Below are positions 34,799 through 46,077 of a stretch of 64,000 nt of DNA, piece after piece. The DNA comes from Lactarius indigo. Taxonomy: Eukaryota > Basidiomycota > Agaricomycetes > Russulales > Russulaceae. Numbering within the stretch: position 1 is the stretch's first letter; each line of letters begins with the position of its first letter. A program made the position numbers and the translations under genes. The notes under the pieces were generated by a model, which saw only the letters and a list, made by a program, of their open reading frames with translations, made no database searches and was not told the origin of the DNA. The DNA lies in NCBI GenBank assembly GCA_025766275.1, contig JAFKAC010000006.1:62001-126000 (forward strand), given 5' to 3'.

Positions 34799-35397
34799 TC
34801 AGTGCATGACTACAAATATAATAAACACAACCACGACGTGGAAGAGCATGTGGGTAGGAATATCAAGACCAGGTTGGTGTAACCTTGTACGTAGGGCGAT
34901 GAAATTACTGCGTATGTCTGATATCTCCTTCTTCATTTCCGCCAGCTGTCTCTTAACCTCCTTATTCTGAGCCAACACTAAAGCCACGATCTCTTCGTTC
35001 AGATCGTCGAGTTCTTCGTATATCTCTGCCACCGCAAGTGATCTATGCAAGGCAGCACGGTCAGGACGACTGCTGTTGACATAAAGCCCCGTGGGATGCC
35101 AATCGACTTGGTTGGTCCGCCGAACGATATCTGATGCGCTTTGTTAGGTCGAAATGTGAGGGTTCCTTCTTAGAGGCTTACTAGTGGCTCTGAATGGGTC
35201 TTCGACATTAATTTCTGTGCCATCTGCGGTCACATCATCGCTACTTGCCAGCGCCTGATCGGACTCCGTGTTTGAAGTAGTTGAGGTGTTCGGGTCGGTG
35301 ATCTTAGTTATAACACACTCGAGTGACGGAAGATACAGTGAAAAAGTTGTACGTTACTCACGAAGCCCTCATCGTTTCGTTGGTCCCAAATGGTCAT
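34799..35397 (-). CDS. small coiled-coil, tail-anchored-type protein (copy D, left)
   Basis: Blocks: MTIWDQRNDEGF (ATG 35,397; GTGAGT donor), an acidic block (TDPNTSTTSNTESDQALASS; INVEDPFRAT), then DIVRRTNQVDWHPTGLYVNS, a coiled-coil stretch (35,050-34,870: LDDLNEEIVALVLAQNKEVK, QLAEMKKEISDIRSNFIALR) and a terminal hydrophobic segment MLFHVVVVFIIFVVMH. The layout (acidic N-terminus, coil, single C-terminal membrane segment) parallels the gene at 24,573-25,471 without obvious sequence similarity. It would be inserted into a membrane with its N-terminus in the cytosol. The right-arm copy carries two one-base indels. Confidence 0.6.
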
Positions 35398-37038
35398 ATG
35401 CACCCGGTACTGTGAGATAGCGTTGAGGACGATTGGATGGGGGGTATTGGGGGTCTTGATTTTTGTTGTGTTATATACGATTTTGTTTGGACAGAGTAGT
35501 AAGCCGGAGTGTCACGGTCTAACGTCTAACACTGGCATTAGGGTGCTACAGTAATGCACAAGCCGAAAATCAGCTGTGACCGGACTCAAATTGTTGCATG
35601 TTACGTGGAGAGTACAACAAATGCCCAAGGTGGTTTCCTATTTAACCGTACACATATATATTTCGATCATTCATCAGACGGGCGGCGTGCGCTTCCTTGT
35701 TAGAGTTGGTCAGATGGACTCAGACTCATGGAGACAAAGTACGTGGATCGCCGTGAGACTTTTATAGACCGATGACCGCTCACTCTATGGGCGTGCCGGC
35801 TGCGCTAAGGACCCTCGATAGAGCGACCAGTACAGCTGGGGGGGTAGCGCTTATAATCGAGGGAACTTTCGGGGAATGTCCATGTATATGTACTCTTTCC
35901 AGATTAAGATAATCGAAATCTGGTGTACCCAAAAACGGCCGATCGTAAATCTGTTACCTTTACTTTGGTAATTAGTATATATCACGCGTACTACGCGTCT
36001 CAAGACTCTCAACCTTGCTCTCAACCATTGGGCCTCACCGGCAGTTGGGTCTCAGGCTTGTGCAGCGTGTTTTAGTTAACTCTGTGGCCTCGATATGATG
36101 TCTGAAACATCTGGATTCCATGTTTACCCACTTGTGTCCGTCTCTGGGACTGAATTTTCTCGGGAGTCTCAACCAAATCCACTCGAACTTGCTGTGACCC
36201 AATCCTGTTTCAATGTTTCTGGGAGCCTTGCTGGGTCTCGGAGTCAAATTCGACGTTCAGGGTATGGTTCCATGCCTGGTAAAAAAGAGCCAATTTATGT
36301 GCACCCGAATGGTTTTTAGTATTAAACCATCGAGCCGACGAGCGTGCATATGGCCGTGCCACAGCTGGGAGTACTAGTTCGGGATACTTCGTTGGGCTCC
36401 AACAGTGTTGTTTTGGATCGTGTATTCATCGTGGGAAGAAACAGCAAGTATTCTTTGATCCTTTCTGTCAACGTGAAGATACCGACCCCTCCTCGTCTAT
36501 CAAGTATGTACCCAGCCGTCGTTGAGCAGGACAATGTACACATTTCACTCCAGTGCTAAACCCTAGGACGACCCAGGCGTCCCACAATGGCCCGACCTGA
36601 ACCTCTGTGAAGAAAAGTGATGTCGACGCTCCGTCAACTCGTTCCACTGCACGAAAGTCCGATGATGACATGATGACATCGGAGCTGGGACTCTCGTTGC
36701 TCGCGTAGTTCATACCTTTCGCCGCAATGCACGGCGTCTCAACCGCTGTGCAGGAAACGTGTTCGTTTTTAACACTACTTATGAGTGTCGTCCGGCTATC
36801 CACATACCCCTCCACTCTCTCTTGTTGACAGACCTGATGCCGTGCGAGAATACCCAGGAGTACCTAAAGCACCATTACCTCGTGGGGTCGGGCACGAGGT
36901 GGAGGGCAAGCGGTCCTCGCAGGTTCATGTTCGCGCTCAACAAGATCAGTATGTGCTTACTGTCTCCATACCGTCTTCTTCCCAGATAGACTGACTCCGC
37001 GCGAAAAGGCCTACACATAGCTGAAGCACCTCTGCCCC
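35398..37038. other. no gene confidently recognised
   Basis: Frames such as 36,815-36,468 (-) and 36,319-36,095 (+) have mirror copies but no domain. Near 35,545 GTGCTACAGTAATGCAC is a palindrome-like word also found in part at 11,921. Around 36,840-37,000 a frame with weak protein-like character may lead into the next block. Confidence 0.3.
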
Positions 37039-37541
37039 ATGATCCTAACATTATGCCCCTGTTCCAGGTTCCTAAGGACGGTTGGCCAAAAACACCAGTT
37101 TTTGTATGTATGTATGTTTTGTTCTCTGATAACTACTCAGAAGGGGAACAAATCAAGCGATTCAGGAGTTTCTGGGTGCGTCTCACTGCCGCAGGGACCA
37201 CCTGTGTCCAGCTCGGAACCCGTCTCCGCAAGTGCGGTCCAACTATCGGACACTTCGAAGCTGACCGTCGGTGGCTGGCCGAACACGAACAAGATGAGCG
37301 AGAAGAAAAAGAGCGCATCTTAAAGGAACGCGAGGGTGAAGATGTGCATAGCAAAACAGAGAGCCACAACTCGACCAACAACTTGAAGACAGAAGCAGAC
37401 CGGGACGTCCGCTCCCTGTGCTCGGAACTGAGCACCCTCAAAGAGGACTACGTGGACCTCCAGGACAGACTCGACGCGCTCTCTCACACCACTTCCCAGA
37501 ACCTTGCTACGCAAGCCGCGGAGCTCACTTTCCAGTACTAG
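37039..37541 (+). CDS. uncharacterised protein block with coiled coil
   Basis: The plus-strand frame begins MPLFQVPKDGWPKTPVFVCM, continues SEGEQIKRFRSFWVRLTAAG and becomes a long charged coil (HEQDEREEKERILKEREGED; LCSELSTLKEDYVDLQDRLD). It ends at 37,541. A preceding block near 37,003-37,035 (LTPREKAYT-like) suggests upstream exons. The right-arm copy (about 46,078-46,563 minus) is broken by one-base indels at the ATAACT run and at CTTAAAGG. No known family. Confidence 0.45.
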
Positions 37542-38005
37542 TGTTCTGTACACTACCCAGATTACAACAATGCGACCCCAAAAAAACTCCGTGACACAGC
37601 TCGACAAAGTCAAAATTATAACTTACCCCACAGCCAGTTTAGAACCGCCCCCCCCCTCCCAATATCGTACATGCACGTCTACTTCCCGACAGTCAGCCAG
37701 TATGGACATGTGAACCGCCGATGGCCCCGGATCAATGTCATTCAAAAGTCACTTCTGGCAAGGTCTTTTGTTCGGCAATCTATTTGCGTAAGACTCGTCA
37801 TCTCTTCTCGGCGGTCTTAACGGTTCACTCCAGTCCACACCCTGACAATATCTCGTGCTATATCTGACTCTTGGTATGTGGGTAGAACTGGTGGATAGTC
37901 CCTGAAGCGATAGACATCTACGTTAACGAAGAAACTTCGCGAGGCCAGGGGGACGGCGGTCAGCCAGCTCTAAGCTCTTAGTCAATTGTGTAAGCGTTTG
38001 GTATT

Positions 38006-38278
38006 ATGGCGACTCCGAGTCAAGAAGGTCCAGCAGTGTCCCTCCTGACTTCGGCAATGATCTTCTGGAAGATCTTTGCTCAATCTTCATTTTCACCTCG
38101 TCTTTGCTGCCGGGCCGAACTTATGGACTACTCATTGCCTTCCAACGGCGGCGCGCCTCCATTTTTGATGGCTTCCGCTGGTAAGGGATTGTCATCGTCG
38201 GCGTTTTCGCCATTGAAACCACCTCGGGAGTCCGTCCACGAAACTAAATTTTCTGCGAGCCATGGAAGTCAAGGGTAG
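38006..38278 (+). CDS. possible small protein, preserved in both arms
   Basis: A 90-aa frame starting MATPSQEGPAVSLLTSAMIF is identical in the mirror copy (45,610-45,338). It has no domain and no clear promoter. Preservation alone proves little because the arms are near-identical everywhere. Confidence 0.2.
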   Translation: MATPSQEGPAVSLLTSAMIFWKIFAQSSFSPRLCCRAELMDYSLPSNGGAPPFLMASAGKGLSSSAFSPLKPPRESVHETKFSASHGSQG

Positions 38279-38480
38279 ACAAAGTACGAGTCACATATTA
38301 CAATTTACCGCTTCTGAAAAGTACCGTAAGGCGTCAGCGTACGCCAACAAAGTTTAAAAGTCATACACTTTTTCAGAGAAACAACAACAGGTCTAGAGAA
38401 CGTTATAGACCGGCGCCCATCTACATTGTCAACGGGGTGTCGACACGAGACGCCCTAATCTGACTCGTGCCACTGTGGGA

Positions 38481-38576
38481 ATTTTACAATGTAATACAAT
38501 TCAGTTGCAAAAATCTGACCAATCATATAGCCATATTTCGTGAAATAGCCGACTGAATTGGATTACATTGTAAAAT
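38481..38576. repeat. 96-bp MITE-like element with 24-nt terminal inverted repeats
   Basis: ATTTTACAATGTAATACAAT at 38,481 and its inverted partner ending at 38,576 match at 23 of 24 positions (single A/C mismatch). The inner 48 bp contain a second partial dyad (AGCCATATTTCG / GAAATAGC). No target-site duplication is evident. Mirror copy at 45,042-45,137. Confidence 0.8.
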
Positions 38577-38995
38577 GCCCGCAGCGTCAGAATGGAAAGG
38601 ACAGACAATGAGGAAGACGACTCAGAAGCACACGCTTTGTGATTTGTATTTCTTATTACTTCCGAATTTGAAACCACATGCATGACTCCTCCCCGGTAAA
38701 TGCGCATGAGCAGCATTTAAATTTTGCGGAGGGCCCAAAGGGTGTGGCGCTGGTATGTGGTTACCATATTTAGCCCAACTGCTGCTGGGCCTGGAGCGGG
38801 CGGGCGCCGCTGAACATGGGCACCGGTGATGCGCTCACGGGAGCGGGGGTACCAGTGTTGGACCGTCGCCGACTGGAAGTGGAAGTCGGGTAATACATGT
38901 ATTGGCTTGTCACTGACTTGTCACTGACCGTGAAACAACCATGACTTTACTCATCACGTGAAGTAGCGAATACTGTACTGTAATCGATTACACGT

Positions 38996-39640
38996 TTATA
39001 TGTTATACTCTTCATCGCTCCTTGTCCGTCCGATATGAGAGCTACCCGCCCCATGGGAATAGTCATGGTCGTTTGCGGTCGCCAACCCCATGGTCCAACG
39101 GTCGTCCTGACTGTTACAACTAGTCGCTGACCGGCACAACACTGGGGTGTACAGCGCGTGGATGGAGGGGAAGAGCGCGCAGATTGACGCAGGAGGCGAG
39201 AGCTGCCGGTACGTGGGGGCCGTGAGGCACAAGGCCGTCGCTGCCACTGCTACCGTGGTGGCGTTTTCTTGAGTGACGGCCAAGACTCCGCGAGCGTTCG
39301 ACTCACACATCTGTTCTATCCAACGTGGAGGTGTCGAAGGTTTTAGTCCGGTGTAATTGAAGCCATAAGTCTTGAAAAGGAGTGAGCCAGTTTGGACGGC
39401 GTCAATTGTCGCGTACATTTCTTTCGCGTTCTTCCATGGGACGCCGTCAATAGAATCGTGCTTGATTGATACCGCTGACCATATATTGCTGCCTTCCACG
39501 ATCTCGGGAGCCGATGACTGGAGCGTCGCGTAGTGATAATGCGCCCAGTCAAACACGAGGTAGTCGTTGCAGAACCAAAATGGGCCAAGAGAAATGCAGG
39601 CATACCGTCCAACGTCGGGTAAGAAAGTGCGCAACGACAA
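38996..39640 (-). CDS. uncharacterised 214-aa protein (left copy)
   Basis: Frame beginning RTFLPDVGRYACISLGPFWF and continuing FDWAHYHYATLQSSAPEIVE, IKHDSIDGVPWKNAKEMYA and WIEQMCESN, with an Ala/Thr-rich hydrophobic stretch (TTVAVAATALCLTAP) near residue 130. The mirror copy (43,977-44,630) differs by at least one substitution (Arg to Trp in TYRQ/TYWQ) and at the C-terminus. The upstream codons suggest an earlier exon, since the first residue is not necessarily a start. The family is not recognised. Confidence 0.5.
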   Translation of the reverse strand: MSLRTFLPDVGRYACISLGPFWFCNDYLVFDWAHYHYATLQSSAPEIVEGSNIWSAVSIKHDSIDGVPWKNAKEMYATIDAVQTGSLLFKTYGFNYTGLKPSTPPRWIEQMCESNARGVLAVTQENATTVAVAATALCLTAPTYRQLSPPASICALFPSIHALYTPVLCRSATSCNSQDDRWTMGLATANDHDYSHGAGSSHIGRTRSDEEYNI

Positions 39641-39839
39641 ATCCTTGGGGGGTGTGATATCTGGATGTTTGAAACTTGTGTGTCCAGCGAGTCCAGGGAG
39701 CGATGAGAAGGTTTTCGCAGGGAGAAAACCTAACCCCCGCCTGTCAAGCCGTTAGCGCTGTCTGAGAAACCGAGGACCGGAACGAGTCGAAAAGAAAAAG
39801 GCTGTGAAGAACGACGCACCTGAGGAATTGGTGTGGGGA

Positions 39840-40758
39840 GGAATCCATTCTACGGTACCCATAACAACGACTACCCCTCCGAAGAAGAGGGGCCAAAAGC
39901 CCAAAAAGGTCGCAGCAGGGACAGGAAATATGCCACCCTAGAAGCGGCTAATGTCGCTGGTCCTGAGGCCGTCAATTAACCTGCTAGCAACACGATCAAT
40001 TGCCCGGACGTCAAGTCAAAGGCACCTGTGCTCATCCGTGACTCGTTGCCGAACACTCACCATGGTCTGCAGATTGCTGCCAGCCGACCCTTCGTCAATT
40101 TTCTCAGGAAGTCGAGGCCGAGCGCAAGCGAAAGCAACTGGAGCTCGAGGAAAAGCTTCAAGCGGCTGAGGAAGCGAAATGAATTTCAATGGAGCTCGAA
40201 GACGACAGGATAGAGAGGGCTGTTGAGGGGGAAGGTCATCGGCGGCTCATTCAACCAAACGAGGAAAGTCATACCGGTGTAGTGAGCGACCAGAAAGAAG
40301 TGTTCGAACTGAATGAGGTGAGTGGCGACGAAGAGGACGATTCCAAGCTTAGAGAAGTCGAGGTAAGCCAAATTTCAAGGACGAGGAGATATGATCAACT
40401 GCTTACCATCGTGCTAGGTCAAACGAAAGCGCAAAGTGTTTTCGAAGACTGAGTTGCGCAACGGAAGCACTGCGTGCAGCAAGGGGGGAAAGAAAGTTGT
40501 CACGTGAAAATTTCACTTCCAGCCCAGAACGGAACGGGTGGGTGGTGGCCGAAAGGAAATGCAAATTGGAATGGGGAAGACGCTGTAGATGGTGTCCCCG
40601 GTGGCGAAAGGAAAAGGGAAAGCAGAGAGAACAATAGAGGCTTACATGCGAGCCCAGACAAAGCAGGAAACGTAAAGGGGAAAACGCGTAATTTTAGATC
40701 ATCACAAGAAGAGAAAGCGGCGGAAAGCCCCGTGCAATTGGCATTCAATGAGTCCTAA
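39840..40758 (+). CDS. uncharacterised charged protein spanning the palindrome edge
   Basis: Coding-like blocks in order: ELVWGGIHSTVPITTTTPPK followed by KKRGQKPKK (AT-hook-like basic core, about 39,830-39,940); after an acceptor TTCTCAG at about 40,109 a coil, EVEAERKRKQLELEEKLQAA; then an acidic block (ELNEVSGDEEDDSKLREVEV, about 40,300-40,360); and a basic Gly/Lys/Glu-rich tail (40,474-40,758). The inner edge of the inverted repeat (40,731) falls in this tail, so the left and right copies end differently (VQLAFNES versus TRR). The copies also differ by one G in the coil. Nuclear or DNA-binding character is inference from composition only. Confidence 0.4.
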
Positions 40759-40879
40759 TTTGTACTACAATTAGCACAGCAGCTTTTATTTACTTGGGCT
40801 GGCCGCTCGGCTGCTCGCGACAGATTGTCATTGCAAGGACAACACTCCTATAATCCTATTTCTCTGGCCTACCTGAAAC

Positions 40880-42580
40880 ATGGGCCAATACGTATTGAAG
40901 AAGACTCTGGTCAAACATGGAGATTCTGTGAACACACTAGTGTTTTCGTATGATGGGTCGTTGTTTGCTAGTGGGGCAGATGACGGTCTCGTCATCATCT
41001 TCAGGGGTAACGGAAGTGGTCAGGAACTTCGTCGATTTCAAGTCAAAGCACCTGTGACAGCATTGCTCTGGCGTTCTCGTTTCGGTTACACAATCATAGC
41101 GGGTGATGCCAGCGGCGACGTGCATACAATATGCGTCAGCGATTCCACACACGTAAGTGTCTCTTTTCGCTCTGTCTGCGGTGTTATAAATGCTGTTCAC
41201 AGGAAAATGCATACTATCATACCGTTAACAACGTCTCTGGCCTGGTCCACTGCATCGCGCAAAGTCACACATTGCTAGCCATCAGTTCGGGGAATGTCGT
41301 ACAGCTAATCAAGCAGGGAACTATAGGTTTGCTCCGTTCTTTTCTACTGGCCTGTGTGCAACTCCGGGTGACTAAAGTGACTAATAGCTACCTGGGATAC
41401 CGTCGCCCGGCTCCCTGACCCACCTAAATTCCCAGAACTGGAAGGGGAACTGCCAGAACCAATGGCTCGATCGCTTCACTTTTTAGGAACTAATGACCAT
41501 ATCCTTTTGGCGACATATCTAGATCATGGCGTGATGTGAACTTCCTACGACTAAGCCCCTATATATTTTACTAACTGTTACTGTATTCATAGAGCGTGGG
41601 ATTCAAAGACTCTAGAAATTAAATGGCGCATACGTCCTCGATCCTGTAAGATGTATGATCAATTATCTCTGGTTCATTAGCGTTTTCTCACGACACTCAA
41701 TTTGATTCAGAGGTTGTTCTGCAGTATCCCCCAATGGGAGGTTTCTTGCCGTGACCAACCTCTACGATGGCATAGATTGGTATTCACTTGATTCCAATCA
41801 CTTTATGGATGCTCCGTTCCTGCACACTACTACGCATGCGATATCGGAAAACGTGATTCTTCCCGTGACATTCATTCATGGCGGCACTGCAGTGTTGTCG
41901 GGAACATCGACTGGCTGCGCTCGAATTACTAACTTGAAGGACTATTCCCTAGCGGAATCACTCCAGCATGACCGTGAGTGACCCGAACCTTTGCCAATGA
42001 AAGCGCAATCTGAGAGCTATGTTGAACAGCAAACGACATTTTGCAGGCTGTGGTTCGTGTCATCTCATATAATGAGAAGTTCCTTCCGCAACTGTTGGAT
42101 TTCAGGCATACTCTGGTTCTGGAGATTTGCGCCAGATCATAACTGGGGTATCCGAAAGGGGTTCAGAGACGAGGATGAAGTACTGGATTCAGCCTCGCAG
42201 CCCAAAGAAGCAGGCACAACCGAAGTCAAAACCGGTCATAGAGAAAATCGGAGACCGTCTCACAATGCATGTATGTGAAGATATGTTTTATTCGATTCGG
42301 CTGGCTAATTACTCGATAGAGGATGACCTTAGGAATCATCGTTGTTGCTTGTAGCCTAGCCTTTGTGTTTAGGGACGTTCGGGGTAATAGCGGGGCTCAG
42401 GACCGGTTCGGCAATATCCTGAGCGTGTCACCGTTTTTAGGGTCACGCAGGGAACAGTCCTTGGAGCAGTCTGAGACGCTAAATGTCGACATGGACGATG
42501 GCAGCTCGGGCCACCAATGGCCTGACGAACCTGCATCTCAGAAGCTACGCGGCATAGAAATGCCAGAGTATCCAATATGA
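40880..42580 (+). CDS. WD40-repeat protein with C-terminal membrane segment
   Basis: Single-copy gene in the loop. Exons: 40,880-41,152, 41,203-41,326, 41,388-41,535, 41,593-41,645, 41,713-41,973, then about 42,031 to 42,580 with one or two more introns. Residues 1-91 (MGQYVLKKTLVKHGDSVNTL, SYDGSLFASGADDGLVIIF) are a classic first WD repeat. Later blocks include HTLLAISSGNVVQL, ATWDTVARLPDPPKFPELE, AVSPNGRFLAVTNLYDGID, PVTFIHGGTAVLSGTSTGCA and RQIITGVSERGSE. I recognise this order as a common agaricomycete WD40 family of unknown function. A hydrophobic stretch (MTLGIIVVACSLAFVF) near the end suggests a membrane anchor. The exact 3' exons are uncertain. Confidence 0.8.
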
Positions 42581-42886
42581 CCCCTGTATTCTAGACAGCT
42601 CAGGCATTGTCGCACTGTGCACTAGTTTCCATACCGTGTAATTATCGCATACCAACGCAGTTAGGGACCCATATCCGGCCTTATTATCAATAAAAAAAAT
42701 ATAGTTGACCTTCTCGACCTAGCCGGTCGCCCTTTCTATCTTTTTCTATGTTTCAAACACTTCAAAGGATCGGAAAGTTACGAAAGGCAGAGCCTTAGCG
42801 CGACAAGTAATTATTGCCTTTGTGGTGTATCGTGTGTGTGCATCTCCCAGTAAATATCCGATACAGTGTCTGTGCTATCGTCTTGT
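42581..42886. other. loop remainder between WD40 gene and right arm
   Basis: About 300 bp of 3' flank with A-rich (AATAAAAAAAATA near 42,689) and CT-rich tracts. The AATAAA word could serve as polyadenylation signal for the WD40 gene. No gene seen. Confidence 0.4.
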
Positions 42887-43780
42887 GGGGCTTTCCGCCG
42901 CTTTCTCTTCTTGTGATGATCTAAAATTACGCGTTTTCCCCTTTACGTTTCCTGCTTTGTCTGGGCTCGCATGTAAGCCTCTATTGTTCTCTCTGCTTTC
43001 CCTTTTCCTTTCGCCACCGGGGACACCATCTACAGCGTCTTCCCCATTCCAATTTGCATTTCCTTTCGGCCACCACCCACCCGTTCCGTTCTGGGCTGGA
43101 AGTGAAATTTTCACGTGACAACTTTCTTTCCCCCCTTGCTGCACGCAGTGCTTCCGTTGCGCAACTCAGTCTTCGAAAACACTTTGCGCTTTCGTTTGAC
43201 CTAGCACGATGGTAAGCAGTTGATCATATCTCCTCGTCCTTGAAATTTGGCTTACCTCGACTTCTCTAAGCTTGGAATCGTCCTCTTCGTCGCCACTCAC
43301 CTCATTCAGTTCGAACACTTCTTTCTGGTCGCTCACTACACCGGTATGACTTTCCTCGTTTGGTTGAATGAGCCGCCGATGACCTTCCCCCTCAACAGCC
43401 CTCTCTATCCTGTCGTCTTCGAGCTCCATTGAAATTCATTTCGCTTCCTCAGCCGCTTGAAGCTTTTCCTCGAGCTCAGTTGCTTTCGCTTGCGCTCGGC
43501 CTCGACTTCCTGAGAAAATTGACGAAGGGTCGGCTGGCAGCAATCTGCAGACCATGGTGAGTGTTCGGCAACGAGTCACGGATGAGCACAGGTGCCTTTG
43601 ACTTGACGTCCGGGCAATTGATCGTGTTGCTAGCAGGTTAATTGACGGCCTCAGGACCAGCGACATTAGCCGCTTCTAGGGTGGCATATTTCCTGTCCCT
43701 GCTGCGACCTTTTTGGGCTTTTGGCCCCTCTTCTTCGGAGGGGTAGTCGTTGTTATGGGTACCGTAGAATGGATTCCTCC
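42887..43780 (-). CDS. right-arm copy of the charged AT-hook-like protein
   Basis: Mirror of 39,840-40,731. The tail frame (43,144-42,875) shares residues up to AAESP and then ends TRR, because the sequence beyond the arm edge is different. The coil block has lost one G (CAACTGAGC here, CAACTGGAGC left), which shifts the upstream frame. At least one copy is therefore damaged or carries a sequence error. Confidence 0.35.
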
Positions 43781-43976
43781 CCACACCAATTCCTCAGGTG
43801 CGTCGTTCTTCACAGCCTTTTTCTTTTCGACTCGTTCCGGTCCTCGGTTTCTCAGACAGCGCTAACGGCTTGACAGGCGGGGGTTAGGTTTTCTCCCTGC
43901 GAAAACCTTCTCATCGCTCCCTGGACTCGCTGGACACACAAGTTTCAAACATCCAGATATCACACCCCCCAAGGAT

Positions 43977-44630
43977 TTGTCGTTGCGCACTTTCTTACCC
44001 GACGTTGGACGGTATGCCTGCATTTCTCTTGGCCCATTTTGGTTCTGCAACGACTACCTCGTGTTTGACTGGGCGCATTATCACTACGCGACGCTCCAGT
44101 CATCGGCTCCCGAGATCGTGGAAGGCAGCAATATATGGTCAGCGGTATCAATCAAGCACGATTCTATTGACGGCGTCCCATGGAAGAACGCGAAAGAAAT
44201 GTACGCGACAATTGACGCCGTCCAAACTGGCTCACTCCTTTTCAAGACTTATGGCTTCAATTACACCGGACTAAAACCTTCGACACCTCCACGTTGGATA
44301 GAACAGATGTGTGAGTCGAACGCTCGCGGAGTCTTGGCCGTCACTCAAGAAAACGCCACCACGGTAGCAGTGGCAGCGACGGCCTTGTGCCTCACGGCCC
44401 CCACGTACTGGCAGCTCTCGCCTCCTGCGTCAATCTGCGCGCTCTTCCCCTCCATCCACGCGCTGTACACCCCAGTGTTGTGCCGGTCAGCGACTAGTTG
44501 TAACAGTCAGGACGACCGTTGGACCATGGGGTTGGCGACCGCAAACGACCATGACTATTCCCATGGGGCGGGTAGCTCTCATATCGGACGGACAAGGAGC
44601 GATGAAGAGTATAAACATATAAACGTGTAA
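43977..44630 (+). CDS. right-arm copy of the 214-aa uncharacterised protein
   Basis: Mirror of 38,996-39,640 with frame intact. It differs by one substitution (TYWQ for TYRQ) and by two extra bases near the end (GAGTATAAACATATAAACG here), which changes the last residues. Confidence 0.5.
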   Translation: MSLRTFLPDVGRYACISLGPFWFCNDYLVFDWAHYHYATLQSSAPEIVEGSNIWSAVSIKHDSIDGVPWKNAKEMYATIDAVQTGSLLFKTYGFNYTGLKPSTPPRWIEQMCESNARGVLAVTQENATTVAVAATALCLTAPTYWQLSPPASICALFPSIHALYTPVLCRSATSCNSQDDRWTMGLATANDHDYSHGAGSSHIGRTRSDEEYKHINV

Positions 44631-45041
44631 TCGATTACAGTACAGTATTCGCTACTTCACGTGATGAGTAAAGTCATGGTTGTTTCACGGTCAGTGACAA
44701 GTCAGTGACAAGCCAATACATGTATTACCCGACTTCCACTTCCAGTCGGCGACGGTCCAACACTGGTACCCCCGCTCCCGTGAGCGCATCACCGGTGCCC
44801 ATGTTCAGCGGCGCCCGCCCGCTCCAGGCCCAGCAGCAGTTGGGCTAAATATGGTAACCACATACCAGCGCCACACCCTTTGGGCCCTCCGCAAAATTTA
44901 AATGCTGCTCATGCGCATTTACCGGGGAGGAGTCATGCATGTGGTTTCAAATTCGGAAGTAATAAGAAATACAAATCACAAAGCGTGTGCTTCTGAGTCG
45001 TCTTCCTCATTGTCTGTCCTTTCCATTCTGACGCTGCGGGC

Positions 45042-45137
45042 ATTTTACAATGTAATCCAATTCAGTCGGCTATTTCACGAAATATGGCTATATGATTGGT
45101 CAGATTTTGCAACTGAATTGTATTACATTGTAAAATT
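45042..45137. repeat. 96-bp MITE-like element (right arm)
   Basis: Mirror copy of 38,481-38,576 with the same terminal inverted repeats. Confidence 0.8.
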
Positions 45138-46077
45138 CCCACAGTGGCACGAGTCAGATTAGGGCGTCTCGTGTCGACACCCCGTTGACAATGTAGATGG
45201 GCGCCGGTCTATAACGTTCTCTAGACCTGTTGTTGTTTCTCTGAAAAGTGTATGACTTTTAAACTTTGTTGGCGTACGCTGACGCCTTACGGTACTTTTC
45301 AGAAGCGGTAAATTGTAATATGTGACTCGTACTTTGTCTACCCTTGACTTCCATGGCTCGCAGAAAATTTAGTTTCGTGGACGGACTCCCGAGGTGGTTT
45401 CAATGGCGAAAACGCCGACGATGACAATCCCTTACCAGCGGAAGCCATCAAAAATGGAGGCGCGCCGCCGTTGGAAGGCAATGAGTAGTCCATAAGTTCG
45501 GCCCGGCAGCAAAGACGAGGTGAAAATGAAGATTGAGCAAAGATCTTCCAGAAGATCATTGCCGAAGTCAGGAGGGACACTGCTGGACCTTCTTGACTCG
45601 GAGTCGCCATAATACCAAACGCTTACACAATTGACTAAGAGCTTAGAGCTGGCTGACCGCCGTCCCCCTGGCCTCGCGAAGTTTCTTCGTTAACGTAGAT
45701 GTCTATCGCTTCAGGGACTATCCACCAGTTCTACCCACATACCAAGAGTCAGATATAGCACGAGATATTGTCAGGGTGTGGACTGGAGTGAACCGTTAAG
45801 ACCGCCGAGAAGAGATGACGAGTCTTACGCAAATAGATTGCCGAACAAAAGACCTTGCCAGAAGTGACTTTTGAATGACATTGATCCGGGGCCATCGGCG
45901 GTTCACATGTCCATACTGGCTGACTGTCGGGAAGTAGACGTGCATGTACGATATTGGGAGGGGGGGGCGGTTCTAAACTGGCTGTGGGGTAAGTTATAAT
46001 TTTGACTTTGTCGAGCTGTGTCACGGAGTTTTTTTGGGGTCGCATTGTTGTAATCTGGGTAGTGTACAGAACACTAG

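Larger units (their letters stand above)
19742..40731 (+). repeat. giant inverted repeat, left arm
   Basis: The arm is repeated in reverse complement at 42,887-64,000. Paired landmarks have a nearly constant coordinate sum: 83,618 at the inner edge, 83,613-83,615 near 33-36 kb, and 83,739-83,742 at 20-25 kb after two large indels compensate. Local sequence is near-identical over kilobases. The inner edge ends at ...GCGGAAAGCCCC (40,731). Genes and repeats in this arm have mirror copies, apart from the segment 27,703-32,643. Confidence 0.97.
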
